In this document: positions 17,207 to 25,020 of the stretch, piece by piece | Layout: every line of letters begins with the position of its first letter | How positions within the stretch are numbered: position 1 is the stretch's first letter | Assembly (NCBI GenBank): GCA_023248955.1 | Contig: JAHFDP010000009.1 | Location: 1-59,028, forward strand | DNA length: 59,028 nucleotides | DNA from: Deltaproteobacteria bacterium | GTDB lineage: Bacteria > Myxococcota > Myxococcia > Myxococcales > JAHFDP01 | Direction of reading: 5' to 3' | Translations under genes and position numbers: made by a program | The notes under the pieces: model-generated | Database searches by the model: none | What the model was told of the DNA's origin: nothing | Seen by the model: the letters and a program-made list of their open reading frames with translations, nothing else

Positions 17207-18282
17207 TGGCGCGCTCGGCCGCTGCACGCTCGCAAACGCCCGCGCTCGATGCGGTTAAGCTTCGGCGTCTCTATGCCGAGATGGTACGGCTGCGCACGCT
17301 TGACGAGCGGATGATGACGTTGCAGCGCCAAGGTCGCATCGGGTTTTACGGGGCTTGCACGGGGCAGGAAGCCGCGACGTTGGCGTCCGCGTTCGCGCTG
17401 GAAGCGAACGACTGGATTTTTCCGGCATTGCGCGAAGGCGCGACGATGCTGCTGCGCGGTTTCGACCTCACGGCATATATATGCCAGGTCTTCGGCAACG
17501 CGGGTGATGAGCTCAAGGGCCGGCAGATGCCTTCACACTATGCTTCGCGATCGGTGAATCAGGTTTCCTGGTCGAGTGTGATCGGCACGCAACTTCCGCA
17601 AGCGGTGGGCGTCGCAATGGCCGCGAAGCTCAAGGGCGATTCCACCGTGGTGATGGCCTACCTTGGCGACGGCGCCACCAGCAGCGCGGATTTTCACGTG
17701 GCCATGAATTTCGCCGGCGTGTTCAAAGCGCCGATCGTTTTCGTCTGCCAGAACAACCACTGGTCCATTTCGGTGCCGACAGCGCGGCAGACCGTGAGCG
17801 AGAGCATCGCCATCAAGGCGCGCGCGTACGGAATGCCCGGCGAAAAAGTCGACGGCAATGACGTGCGAACGGTCTACGCCGCTTGCCGCGCCGCGGTCGA
17901 CCGAGCCCGCGCTGGCGAAGGGCCGTCGCTCATCGAGTGCGAGACCTACCGCATTGGCGCGCACAGCTCGTCCGACGATCCGACGCGTTACCGCGACGAG
18001 CGCGAAGTGGCCGCGTGGCGAGCGAAAGATCCGATCGAAGGATTGCGGCGCGTGATGGAAGCAGAAAAATGTTGGGACGAAAAACGGGAGGCGACCTTGC
18101 GCGCGCGTTGCCTCGAGGAAGTGAATGCAGCCATCGTCGCCGCCGAAGCGGAGTTGCCGCCCGCGCGTGAGACGCTTTTTACGGACGTGGTCGCGGGAAC
18201 GCCCTGGCATCTCGCCGAGCAGGCCGCGGAGTTGGCGCCGTTTGAAATGAGCGGAGACCGACCCGGAACCGTGAGCCATTGA
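17206..18282 (+). CDS. Second E1 alpha-like 2-oxo acid dehydrogenase subunit
   Basis: A 358-residue E1alpha homologue with an intact thiamine diphosphate motif (GDGATSSADFH ... CQNNHWSIS) and the HSSSDDPTRYR loop. It lacks the long N-terminal extension of the operon copy at 14392-15525. No E1beta accompanies it. Instead it is translationally coupled to YggX upstream (TGATG) and to LipB-Nudix downstream (TTGA). It might share the E1beta/E2 of the neighbouring operon, giving a second substrate range, or serve a different reaction. The motifs argue against loss of function. Confidence 0.88.
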   Translation: MARSAAARSQTPALDAVKLRRLYAEMVRLRTLDERMMTLQRQGRIGFYGACTGQEAATLASAFALEANDWIFPALREGATMLLRGFDLTAYICQVFGNAGDELKGRQMPSHYASRSVNQVSWSSVIGTQLPQAVGVAMAAKLKGDSTVVMAYLGDGATSSADFHVAMNFAGVFKAPIVFVCQNNHWSISVPTARQTVSESIAIKARAYGMPGEKVDGNDVRTVYAACRAAVDRARAGEGPSLIECETYRIGAHSSSDDPTRYRDEREVAAWRAKDPIEGLRRVMEAEKCWDEKREATLRARCLEEVNAAIVAAEAELPPARETLFTDVVAGTPWHLAEQAAELAPFEMSGDRPGTVSH

Positions 18283-19361
18283 CGGCGCTGGTCGTTCGCC
18301 GGCTCGGTCGCGTTGAATACGCAGACGGCCTCGCGCTTCAGGCGCACTTCGCCGCCGCGCGCCGCGCCGGAACCGTCGACGACACGCTGCTTCTGCTCGA
18401 GCACTCGCCCGTCATCACGTTGGGGCGCGGCGCCGAGGCGCACAATGTTTTGTTGCCGGAGCGGGAACTCCACGCGCGCGGCGTCGAGCTTTTCGCAACG
18501 GATCGGGGCGGCGACGTCACGTATCACGGGCCCGGCCAGATCGTCGGCTATCCTATTTTCGATTTAGCGCCCGATCGCAAAGACGTACGCAAATACGTAC
18601 GCAACCTGGAAGAGGTGCTGATCCGCGCCGCGGGTGATTTCGGGGTGATCGCCGAACGGATCGACGGTCGCGTCGGCATTTGGGTCCGTAGTCCAAAAGA
18701 CTTCGCGCCGCACCAGCGTAAAATCGCCGCCATCGGCGTGCATCTTTCGCGCTGGATCACCACGCACGGTTTTGCCTTCAACGTCGCGCCCGACCTCGGC
18801 CACTTCGGTTTCATCGTGCCGTGCGGCATTCGCGACGCTGGTGTGACGAGTCTCGCCGCGGAGTTAGTGGCCGCGCCTTCGCAGCGCGCTGTCGAAGATC
18901 GGCTTGCGTCGCACACCGCGCAGGTGTTTGGTCGTGAAGTGGTTGAACACGCAGCCGACGTCCAGTCCGTGCTGGTGGCGGTTTTGCGGCGATCTTCGAG
19001 CGGAACCGAAGCGCTTCTTCTTCGGCGAACACCCGCGCGCGGCGGCTTTTGGCAGACGGTCACCGGACGCATCGAAGCTGGCGAAACCCCGCTGGACGCG
19101 GCCCAGCGCGAAGCCTTCGAAGAGACGGGCTTCCAAAATCCGGTGAGCGATCTCGGTTACGCGCACAGCTTCGTGCGGATGGATCGCGTGGTTCAGGAAA
19201 CCTGCTTCGCGCTCTGGGCTAGGCCAGACGCGGCCGTGCGCATGGATCCGAACGAACATGACGATCAGCGTTGGACGTCGCTGGCGAAAGCGATCGAGGA
19301 AATTTCCTTCGCCGGTATGAAGCGCGCGCTTCGTTTGGCCGGCGAAACGGCCGCGCCGTAA
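18279..19361 (+). CDS. lipB: Octanoyltransferase LipB fused to a Nudix hydrolase
   Basis: The N-terminal ~215 residues are LipB: LEHSPVITLGRGAEAHN, the RGGDVTYHGPGQIVGY signature, K148 in HQRKIAAIGVHLSRW, and the acyl-carrying C182 in PCGIRDAGVTSL. Residues ~228-360 form a Nudix domain with a complete box (263-285, G-x5-E-x7-REAFEETGF). FWQTVTG before the box and an NEHDDQRW segment after it resemble NudB (dihydroneopterin triphosphate diphosphatase). The LipB half transfers octanoyl groups to lipoyl domains such as that of the nearby E2. The Nudix substrate is unknown. The TTG start overlaps the E1alpha-like stop (TTGA). Confidence 0.92.
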   Translation: MTALVVRRLGRVEYADGLALQAHFAAARRAGTVDDTLLLLEHSPVITLGRGAEAHNVLLPERELHARGVELFATDRGGDVTYHGPGQIVGYPIFDLAPDRKDVRKYVRNLEEVLIRAAGDFGVIAERIDGRVGIWVRSPKDFAPHQRKIAAIGVHLSRWITTHGFAFNVAPDLGHFGFIVPCGIRDAGVTSLAAELVAAPSQRAVEDRLASHTAQVFGREVVEHAADVQSVLVAVLRRSSSGTEALLLRRTPARGGFWQTVTGRIEAGETPLDAAQREAFEETGFQNPVSDLGYAHSFVRMDRVVQETCFALWARPDAAVRMDPNEHDDQRWTSLAKAIEEISFAGMKRALRLAGETAAP

Positions 19362-20996
19362 CTATTTCCCCGACGCCTCTGCCATCAATTTTTCGAAATT
19401 CGCTCGTGCCTGGGCCACCTGCGCGCTCTCGGGAAAAAGCTTCTCGGCTTTTTCGATCACCTGATGTGCATCGGGGAATCGGCGACGCGCCACAAGGTGG
19501 CCAATGTAGGTCAGTACGTTTCCGAGTGGGGGCGACTCGCCGACCACCGATCGCGCGAAATGGATCTCGGACTCCTCGATTCGATCCAACTGGTCAAGTG
19601 CTTGAGCCAATTGCGATTCGGCGCTCGGGAAAGCAGGCCAGAGATCCAGTGCCCTCCTGGCGTGCACCTCTGCGGCTGCCGGATCTCCTCGGTCGAGCAG
19701 AATTCGTGTAACCCTCGATTGAACGAGTGCACTGTCGGCTCCCAACGCGAGCCCGGAAAAAGAGAGCGCGGCATTGTCGTGCCAGTCGCGGTGGCGTCTT
19801 TGTAAGGCGAATCCATTGCTTCCCACCACCGCTGCCAGAACGACGAAGATCATCCAGCCAAAGCGTGCGCGGCGGATGATCGCCATCGTAACGGCACCAA
19901 GCGCGATGCTCAAACCGAGGCTTGGTAGGTAGAGGAGCCGCTCGGCATAGGCGACCGTTGACAACACCGGCACGTTGGAGACGGGAAAGAAAAAGAGCGC
20001 AAACCAAAAAAGTCCCAGTGCGATGACCGGCTGCTTGCGAAAAAAAAGGAGCGGTGCGGCGAGCAGTGTGGCGATGCAGAACAGGCCGATCCATGCGACA
20101 GGATCGCTCGTCGTTGCGGGCATACAAGCCGTTGCGGAGCAGGTGTAGAGCCGTCGCCAAGGATCGACCATGCCCCAGAGGTAGCGCGCCAGGAAGATGT
20201 GCCCAGCGCCGAAGAGGCGGCCCATCGTCCCCTGCGTTCCGAGCGGGTTGTACATCGGATCTAGATGATGCGACGTGAGGATGTCGCCAAGTGCGTGGTA
20301 GCGCGCCGCCAAGTAGGCGATGAAAACAACGACGAAAGCGCTAAGGCGCGCCAGCGAAGGAAACGGCCGACTGCCTGACTCCGGTAGGAAGAAACCGATG
20401 CCGCACCAGGCCACTGGCAAAACGACCGCGGTCTCCTTCGAGAGGAATCCGAGAGCAAAGGCCGCTGCAGCCAGCGCGCCCGTCCAAAATCCGCTTCGGC
20501 GATACGCCGCGAATCCCAAAAGAGCGCAGAGCGCCAAACAAAGATCCGACCGACCAACGTTTGCTTCCACCACCTCGGATGGCGCGGCGAAGACAGCGAA
20601 GAATGCCGCCGCGATCAGCGCCGCTTGCTCTCCCGCCAGCCCAGCGAAAACGACATAGAGCGTAGCCACGACAGCGGCATGCAGCAGCACGTTGACCGCG
20701 TGAAAGTGCCACGGTTCGTGCCCCAACCATCGCCACTCGGCAGCGAACGTCAATGTTGGGAGCGGCCGATAAGTGGCGATGTCATGCCCTGCCGGCAGGC
20801 CCCAAAAGTCGCGCGAAAAAGCGGTCCACGGGGAGAGCGTTCCATTGACCACCGGGTTGTCGAGGATCGCTTTCGGATCGTCGTAAACGAATCCGTTTTC
20901 GAGCGTGCCCGCGTGGGCCGCAATGGCAAACGCTGCGAGCGCCGCGGCGCGCCACGGAACGGCTTTTTGAGAGGCGTGCGCAGGCCCAAACTGCAT
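19362..20996 (-). CDS. TMTC-like GT-C membrane glycosyltransferase with C-terminal TPR
   Basis: A 544-residue multi-pass protein. The first luminal loop carries NGFVYDDPKAILDN and TYRPLPTLTFAAEWRW, which resemble TMTC/DUF1736-type protein O-mannosyltransferases. About ten hydrophobic helices follow to residue ~395. The C-terminal ~130 residues are soluble and TPR-like (helix pairs such as AEVHARRALDLWPAFPSAES). It probably transfers a sugar from a lipid-linked donor to exported protein, an inference from fold. Its stop abuts the stop of LipB-Nudix. Its start lies 26 bases from the divergent cca start. Confidence 0.82.
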   Translation of the reverse strand: MQFGPAHASQKAVPWRAAALAAFAIAAHAGTLENGFVYDDPKAILDNPVVNGTLSPWTAFSRDFWGLPAGHDIATYRPLPTLTFAAEWRWLGHEPWHFHAVNVLLHAAVVATLYVVFAGLAGEQAALIAAAFFAVFAAPSEVVEANVGRSDLCLALCALLGFAAYRRSGFWTGALAAAAFALGFLSKETAVVLPVAWCGIGFFLPESGSRPFPSLARLSAFVVVFIAYLAARYHALGDILTSHHLDPMYNPLGTQGTMGRLFGAGHIFLARYLWGMVDPWRRLYTCSATACMPATTSDPVAWIGLFCIATLLAAPLLFFRKQPVIALGLFWFALFFFPVSNVPVLSTVAYAERLLYLPSLGLSIALGAVTMAIIRRARFGWMIFVVLAAVVGSNGFALQRRHRDWHDNAALSFSGLALGADSALVQSRVTRILLDRGDPAAAEVHARRALDLWPAFPSAESQLAQALDQLDRIEESEIHFARSVVGESPPLGNVLTYIGHLVARRRFPDAHQVIEKAEKLFPESAQVAQARANFEKLMAEASGK

Positions 20997-21022
20997 TCAA
21001 TAGATGCTAGCATGCGTCCATC

Positions 21023-22432
21023 GTGGCGCTTCCCGATTCCTCCAAAGTCCCGCGTGAAGTGCTGGGCGTTTTGTCCACGCTGCGCGCCGCCAATCGTTCG
21101 GCGTGGCTGGCGGGAGGGTGCGTTCGCGATCTGCTCCGTGGCGCCGAGGCGCATGATTTCGACGTCGCAACGGCCGCGCGGCCCGAAGAGGTTCAGACCA
21201 TCTTCGCGCGCAGGGATTCGGGGGCGCGGCGCGTGGTGGCGACCGGTGCGCAGCACGGCACAGTGACGGTGCTGGCAGGCGATCACGCCATCGAAGTCAC
21301 CACCTACCGCGGCGAGGGTGTCTACCTCGATGGACGGAGGCCTGAGCACGTCACCTTCCTCGACAGCATCGACGATGACTTGGCGCGCCGCGATCTCACC
21401 ATCAACGCCATGGCTTGGGATCCGCTGGCGGGCGAGTTGCGCGATCCCTTCGGAGGCGCGAAGGATCTCGGGGCGGGTTTGGTGCGCGCCGTGGGCGACG
21501 CGCCGGCGCGTTTTGCCGAAGATGGCCTGCGTCCATTGCGCGCGGTTCGCTTTGCCACCACGTTGCGTTTTTGTCTCGATCGCGCCACGCGCCGCGCCAT
21601 CACCTCGGCGTTGCCGTCATTCGAGAAGGTCGCCGCCGAGCGTGTGCGCGACGAGCTCACCAAAATTCTCGTCTCCGGTCGCCCGCCGTCGCGTGGCCTC
21701 GAGCTCTTGCGTCGCACGGGCCTGCTCGCGCGCATCATCCCCGAGCTCTTGGATGGCGTTGGCTTCGAGCAAAACCGCTGGCACGCCCACGATGTCTATC
21801 GGCACACGTTGCACACGCTCGACGCCACGCCCGCCACGCTGCTTCTGCGCCTCTCGGGCCTGCTCCACGACATCGGCAAACCCCGTTCGGCGACGATGCG
21901 CGACACGTCGCAGCCGCTGTCGAAAAAGGGCGAGCACCATTTTTACGATCACGAGCGGCTCGGCAAACGCATGGCGCTGGAGATTTGCGAACGCCTGCGT
22001 TTTCCGAAACGGCTGGGCGAGGAGGTCGCGCTCCATGTGCTGGAGCACAACTGGCACTACCGGCCCGAATGGAGCGACGGCACCGTGCGTCGCCATGCGG
22101 CACGGATTGGCCTCGAGGCACTGGAGCCGCAATGGGCGCTGCGTCGCGCCGATCTTCTCGGCCGTGGCCGTTACGTCGAAGAGGGCCTGTCCAACCTCGA
22201 CGCGTTGGTGGCGCGCTTTGCGTCCGTCCTGGCGCGCGATCGGGCGCTCAAGATTACGGACCTCGCGCTCAAGGGTCCGGACGTGATGCAGGCGCTGGAA
22301 ACGGGCCCTGGCCCTCAAATTGGCGAGGCGCTTCGCTGGCTTTTGGAGCGGGTTTTGGACGAGCCCTCGCACAACACGCCGGAAGGCCTTCGCAAGCTTC
22401 TCGACGGCTTCAAGTCAAGCGTTAAAATCTGA
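21023..22432 (+). CDS. cca: CCA tRNA nucleotidyltransferase / poly(A) polymerase family with HD domain
   Basis: The 469-residue class II nucleotidyltransferase has WLAGGCVRDLLRG, then HDFDVAT with the catalytic Asp pair and RRDLTINAMAWDP, followed by the neck/body helices. An HD phosphohydrolase domain follows (LSGLLHDIGKP, HHFYDHERLG, LHVLEHNWHY). It adds or repairs the 3' CCA of tRNAs. This matters locally because the tRNA-Leu gene at 36524 lacks an encoded CCA. GTG 21023 is the first start. The C-terminus ends with a short tail after the HD domain. Confidence 0.9.
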   Translation: MALPDSSKVPREVLGVLSTLRAANRSAWLAGGCVRDLLRGAEAHDFDVATAARPEEVQTIFARRDSGARRVVATGAQHGTVTVLAGDHAIEVTTYRGEGVYLDGRRPEHVTFLDSIDDDLARRDLTINAMAWDPLAGELRDPFGGAKDLGAGLVRAVGDAPARFAEDGLRPLRAVRFATTLRFCLDRATRRAITSALPSFEKVAAERVRDELTKILVSGRPPSRGLELLRRTGLLARIIPELLDGVGFEQNRWHAHDVYRHTLHTLDATPATLLLRLSGLLHDIGKPRSATMRDTSQPLSKKGEHHFYDHERLGKRMALEICERLRFPKRLGEEVALHVLEHNWHYRPEWSDGTVRRHAARIGLEALEPQWALRRADLLGRGRYVEEGLSNLDALVARFASVLARDRALKITDLALKGPDVMQALETGPGPQIGEALRWLLERVLDEPSHNTPEGLRKLLDGFKSSVKI

Positions 22433-22587
22433 AAACTTCAACTTTCCCCGCAAAAAGTTATCGTCCACAGGGCGTCCACAGGCCCGTCTTCGCGGGGGTC
22501 TCGAAACCGACCGAATTCTAGACTTTCCACAGGCTTGGAGCGGACTGTCCTGTTTTAAGTCATGCCAAAAATACTAGTTAAATAAGT
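22433..22587. other. Intergenic region with three TCCACAGG motifs
   Basis: Between cca and the kinase-like gene are two tandem copies of CGTCCACAGG (22462-22471 and 22473-22482) and a third TCCACAGG at 22526-22533. The right end is AT-rich (ACTAGTTAAATAAG) and could hold the promoter of the next gene. The motif spacing suggests a protein-binding site, but the regulator is unknown. Confidence 0.35.
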
Positions 22588-23586
22588 ATGTTGTCGTTCT
22601 TTGAGAGTAGGGCTCGCTCTAGAGGCGGAACGCGCCCGCTCTCACGTCAGAGCGAGCCTGAGAGGCGACCTACCCATGTTAATAACGTGTTGAATCCAAT
22701 TGTTCAGAAGATGAACATTGCCGCAGTGCGGCTGATGCCTACCCCTCGGCTCATCCGTAACTTCAAGGAGCAGACGACGCTCCAGCGGAGGCAAGTTTTG
22801 GGGCAAACTTCGAACATTCCAGAGTCCGGGCAGAGCCGACGATTCCCCGAACCGGTCCCGCTCGTTCCCGTCGACCCCTATAGCCGCGACTACACGCTCA
22901 TCCAGACCATCGCTCGCGAGCTTGCTCAGCCGCTGACGCCCATTACGGGCTATCTGGCGCTGCTTTCCACCGGCAAGCTTGGGGTACTGACCGATCCGCA
23001 GCGAAGGGTGATCAGCGCCGCTTTGCAGGCCTCCGAGCGGCTGGCGGGGGTGATTGGCAATTTGGTGGACTTCGCGCAGCTGGAGACGGGCGCCTACGTG
23101 CCCGTTCGGGAGCGGTTCGAGCTGGACAGCACCGTCCGGGCCTGCCTGGCAGTGTTGCGCGCCAAGGCCAACGAACGGCGGGTCAGCTTCAACGTGCTTT
23201 CCGCCGGGCCGGCGGCGGTGCTGGGGGATGAGCCGAAGATTGCGCAGGCACTTACCAACATCGTCGACAACGCCGTTAAATTTAGCCCGCATGGCGGCGA
23301 GGTGCTGATCGAGATCATCCAGGCCAAGGGCGAGCTGACGCTTGCCGTCTACGATCAGGGGGCAGGCATTCCCGCGGCCGAGCGCGAGCGTGTCTTCGAG
23401 CCCTTCTTTCACGCCGATCGCGGCGGCGACGCTCCGGTTGGCGCCGGGCTTTGTCTTCCGGTGGCCCGGCAGATCATTTTGGCCCATGGCGGTCGCCTTT
23501 GGCTGGAGAGCCCGCCGAAGACACAGCCGCAGTCGCGGCATGAATTCAAGGGCACGAAGATCGCCGTGGCACTTCTGATCCCCTAG
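22588..23586 (+). CDS. Histidine-kinase-like ATPase lacking the phosphoacceptor His
   Basis: Residues ~100-170 align with the HisKA dimerisation helices, but the usual SHELRTPL reads ARELAQPL, placing Arg110 (CGC) where the phosphorylated His belongs. The ATPase domain is complete: QALTNIVDNAVKFSP (N box), YDQGAGIP (G1), VFEPFF (F box) and VGAGLCLPVARQ (G2). The first ~95 residues are basic with no transmembrane segment, so the protein is cytoplasmic. It may regulate another kinase by heterodimerising or act as a pseudokinase; no response regulator is adjacent. A 10-bp inverted repeat lies at 22611-22620 and 22649-22658. If the start is ATG 22711, it would be in the leader. Confidence 0.85.
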   Translation: MLSFFESRARSRGGTRPLSRQSEPERRPTHVNNVLNPIVQKMNIAAVRLMPTPRLIRNFKEQTTLQRRQVLGQTSNIPESGQSRRFPEPVPLVPVDPYSRDYTLIQTIARELAQPLTPITGYLALLSTGKLGVLTDPQRRVISAALQASERLAGVIGNLVDFAQLETGAYVPVRERFELDSTVRACLAVLRAKANERRVSFNVLSAGPAAVLGDEPKIAQALTNIVDNAVKFSPHGGEVLIEIIQAKGELTLAVYDQGAGIPAAERERVFEPFFHADRGGDAPVGAGLCLPVARQIILAHGGRLWLESPPKTQPQSRHEFKGTKIAVALLIP

Positions 23587-23712
23587 CACTCCAGTCCGAT
23601 TTCGAACTGGAGTAGGGGTAGTCCAGTTGCCGACAAATTCGCCTGATAATCTACGGTGCTTGTCGCGGCATGGTGATTGCTGACCCTTTGCTAATCATTG
23701 AATGGAGGGGCC

Positions 23713-25020
23713 GTGCGTATTCAACACCTTTGCTTGGTTCTGTTAGCCGCAGCTTGTGTGCCACAACCGGAAACGCGCGTAGACCAACGCTCGGCGGACG
23801 AGAAGATCGCCCAACGCGACAATCCCGCGCACCTCTTGGCCGCGCTGGGGCTTCCGACACGATGGTTACTAAGCGACGTTATCTCCACCGCGGAGGTAGG
23901 TCGCTTCTACAAGACTTCTCGGGTGCCCTATCCGGACGACTTTTGGCCTTACGACTTCGGCGGAATCGATGCGAACTGGAATTGGAAAAGTAGAGCATCT
24001 CCGCTTCAAAAATACATGGCAGTCTTTAGTCCGCACAACAGCGCCGCAGCGGCGAGCTGGGAAAATCGCTGGCATGGCCTAGGTCTACCGAATCTGGCCC
24101 ATTGGATGGGACACTGCAACGGATGGGTGGCCGCAGCCATCAGCAACGATCCGCTTTCCGGACCTATCAACGTGAAGCGTACGGAGCGCGGTGTCGCCTC
24201 CTGCACCCTCGGCGAAATAGGCTGCGTGCATTTCGAAATCGGCGATATCAACGCGCTCGAGGCAGAGGCCTATTTCGACGCTCCCTCGGTCTTGATTGGT
24301 GCGCGCTGCGATGCCAGATCGGAGACGATCACACACGCGAGCGGCGGTCGCATCCAGCGCAAGAATGGTTGCCAGGGTCTGAACGCAGGTTCACTTTTGG
24401 TTCTCCTAGCCAACATGATCAAGTTCCAGGACCGACCGATCGCCCTAGACATTCAGGATATACGCGCGACCGAGGAGATCTGGAATCAGCCAGTCTTCGG
24501 GTACACGGTCTACGCGTCTAGGCCTCTTGCTTTAAGTGAGGCGAGCGATCTCGTCTGGCATGGTTCGAATCACTATCCGTGGAATGAGTCGGCCCAAGGG
24601 TTTGTCTTCGTCAACCTCGGGATAAGCTATGTGAACGAAGTCGCACCCAGCACAGAAGTGGTGGATGGAATGGAAGCCCAAAAAGAGCTACGGGTAGCAG
24701 CGGTGATTGAACTAGATGCCGATCCTTCCAACCCCAATGCCCACATCATCGGGGGTGAATACGTGGACGCTCCCTCGCTGCGAGCTAGACGTCTGGACGT
24801 TCCTCCTTTTGCCTGGGTGCCATTAGGAGTAGCCAGTGTGGATTTGCCGCCAAGCACGACTGACAACATGAGCCGCAATCCCTATGTGAAGCCGCGCAAT
24901 GTGACCTCCCTTATTGCGCTGGCGCAGGGTCGCGTTTCCGAGGTGGAAATGGACGCGGTGGACGAAGCGGTCGCTGATTCCGCCGATACGGGCGATGAGC
25001 CCCTCGACGTAGAAAATTAA
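23713..25020 (+). CDS. Lipoprotein with transglutaminase-elicitor (GP42-like) domain
   Basis: GTG 23713 follows a GGAGGGG site. The signal peptide ends in LLAAAC (Cys15). The body resembles the transglutaminase elicitor family known from Phytophthora GP42: DFWPYDFGGIDANWNW, then WMGHCNGWVAAAI with the probable nucleophile Cys135, a GDINALEAEAYF segment, and TEEIWNQPVFGY. Further Cys residues at the domain could form disulfides, consistent with export. Such enzymes cross-link Gln and Lys side chains. The substrate here is unknown. The last 25 residues are acidic. Codon use is slightly less GC-extreme than that of neighbours, a hint of later acquisition. The stop overlaps the convergent OPT gene. 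Confidence 0.75.
   Translation: MRIQHLCLVLLAAACVPQPETRVDQRSADEKIAQRDNPAHLLAALGLPTRWLLSDVISTAEVGRFYKTSRVPYPDDFWPYDFGGIDANWNWKSRASPLQKYMAVFSPHNSAAAASWENRWHGLGLPNLAHWMGHCNGWVAAAISNDPLSGPINVKRTERGVASCTLGEIGCVHFEIGDINALEAEAYFDAPSVLIGARCDARSETITHASGGRIQRKNGCQGLNAGSLLVLLANMIKFQDRPIALDIQDIRATEEIWNQPVFGYTVYASRPLALSEASDLVWHGSNHYPWNESAQGFVFVNLGISYVNEVAPSTEVVDGMEAQKELRVAAVIELDADPSNPNAHIIGGEYVDAPSLRARRLDVPPFAWVPLGVASVDLPPSTTDNMSRNPYVKPRNVTSLIALAQGRVSEVEMDAVDEAVADSADTGDEPLDVEN

Noticed and set aside
22433-22587. DnaA boxes / replication origin
   Set aside because: The TCCACAGG motifs resemble part of TTATCCACA but none is a full match, and no dnaA, dnaN or AT-rich unwinding region is nearby.
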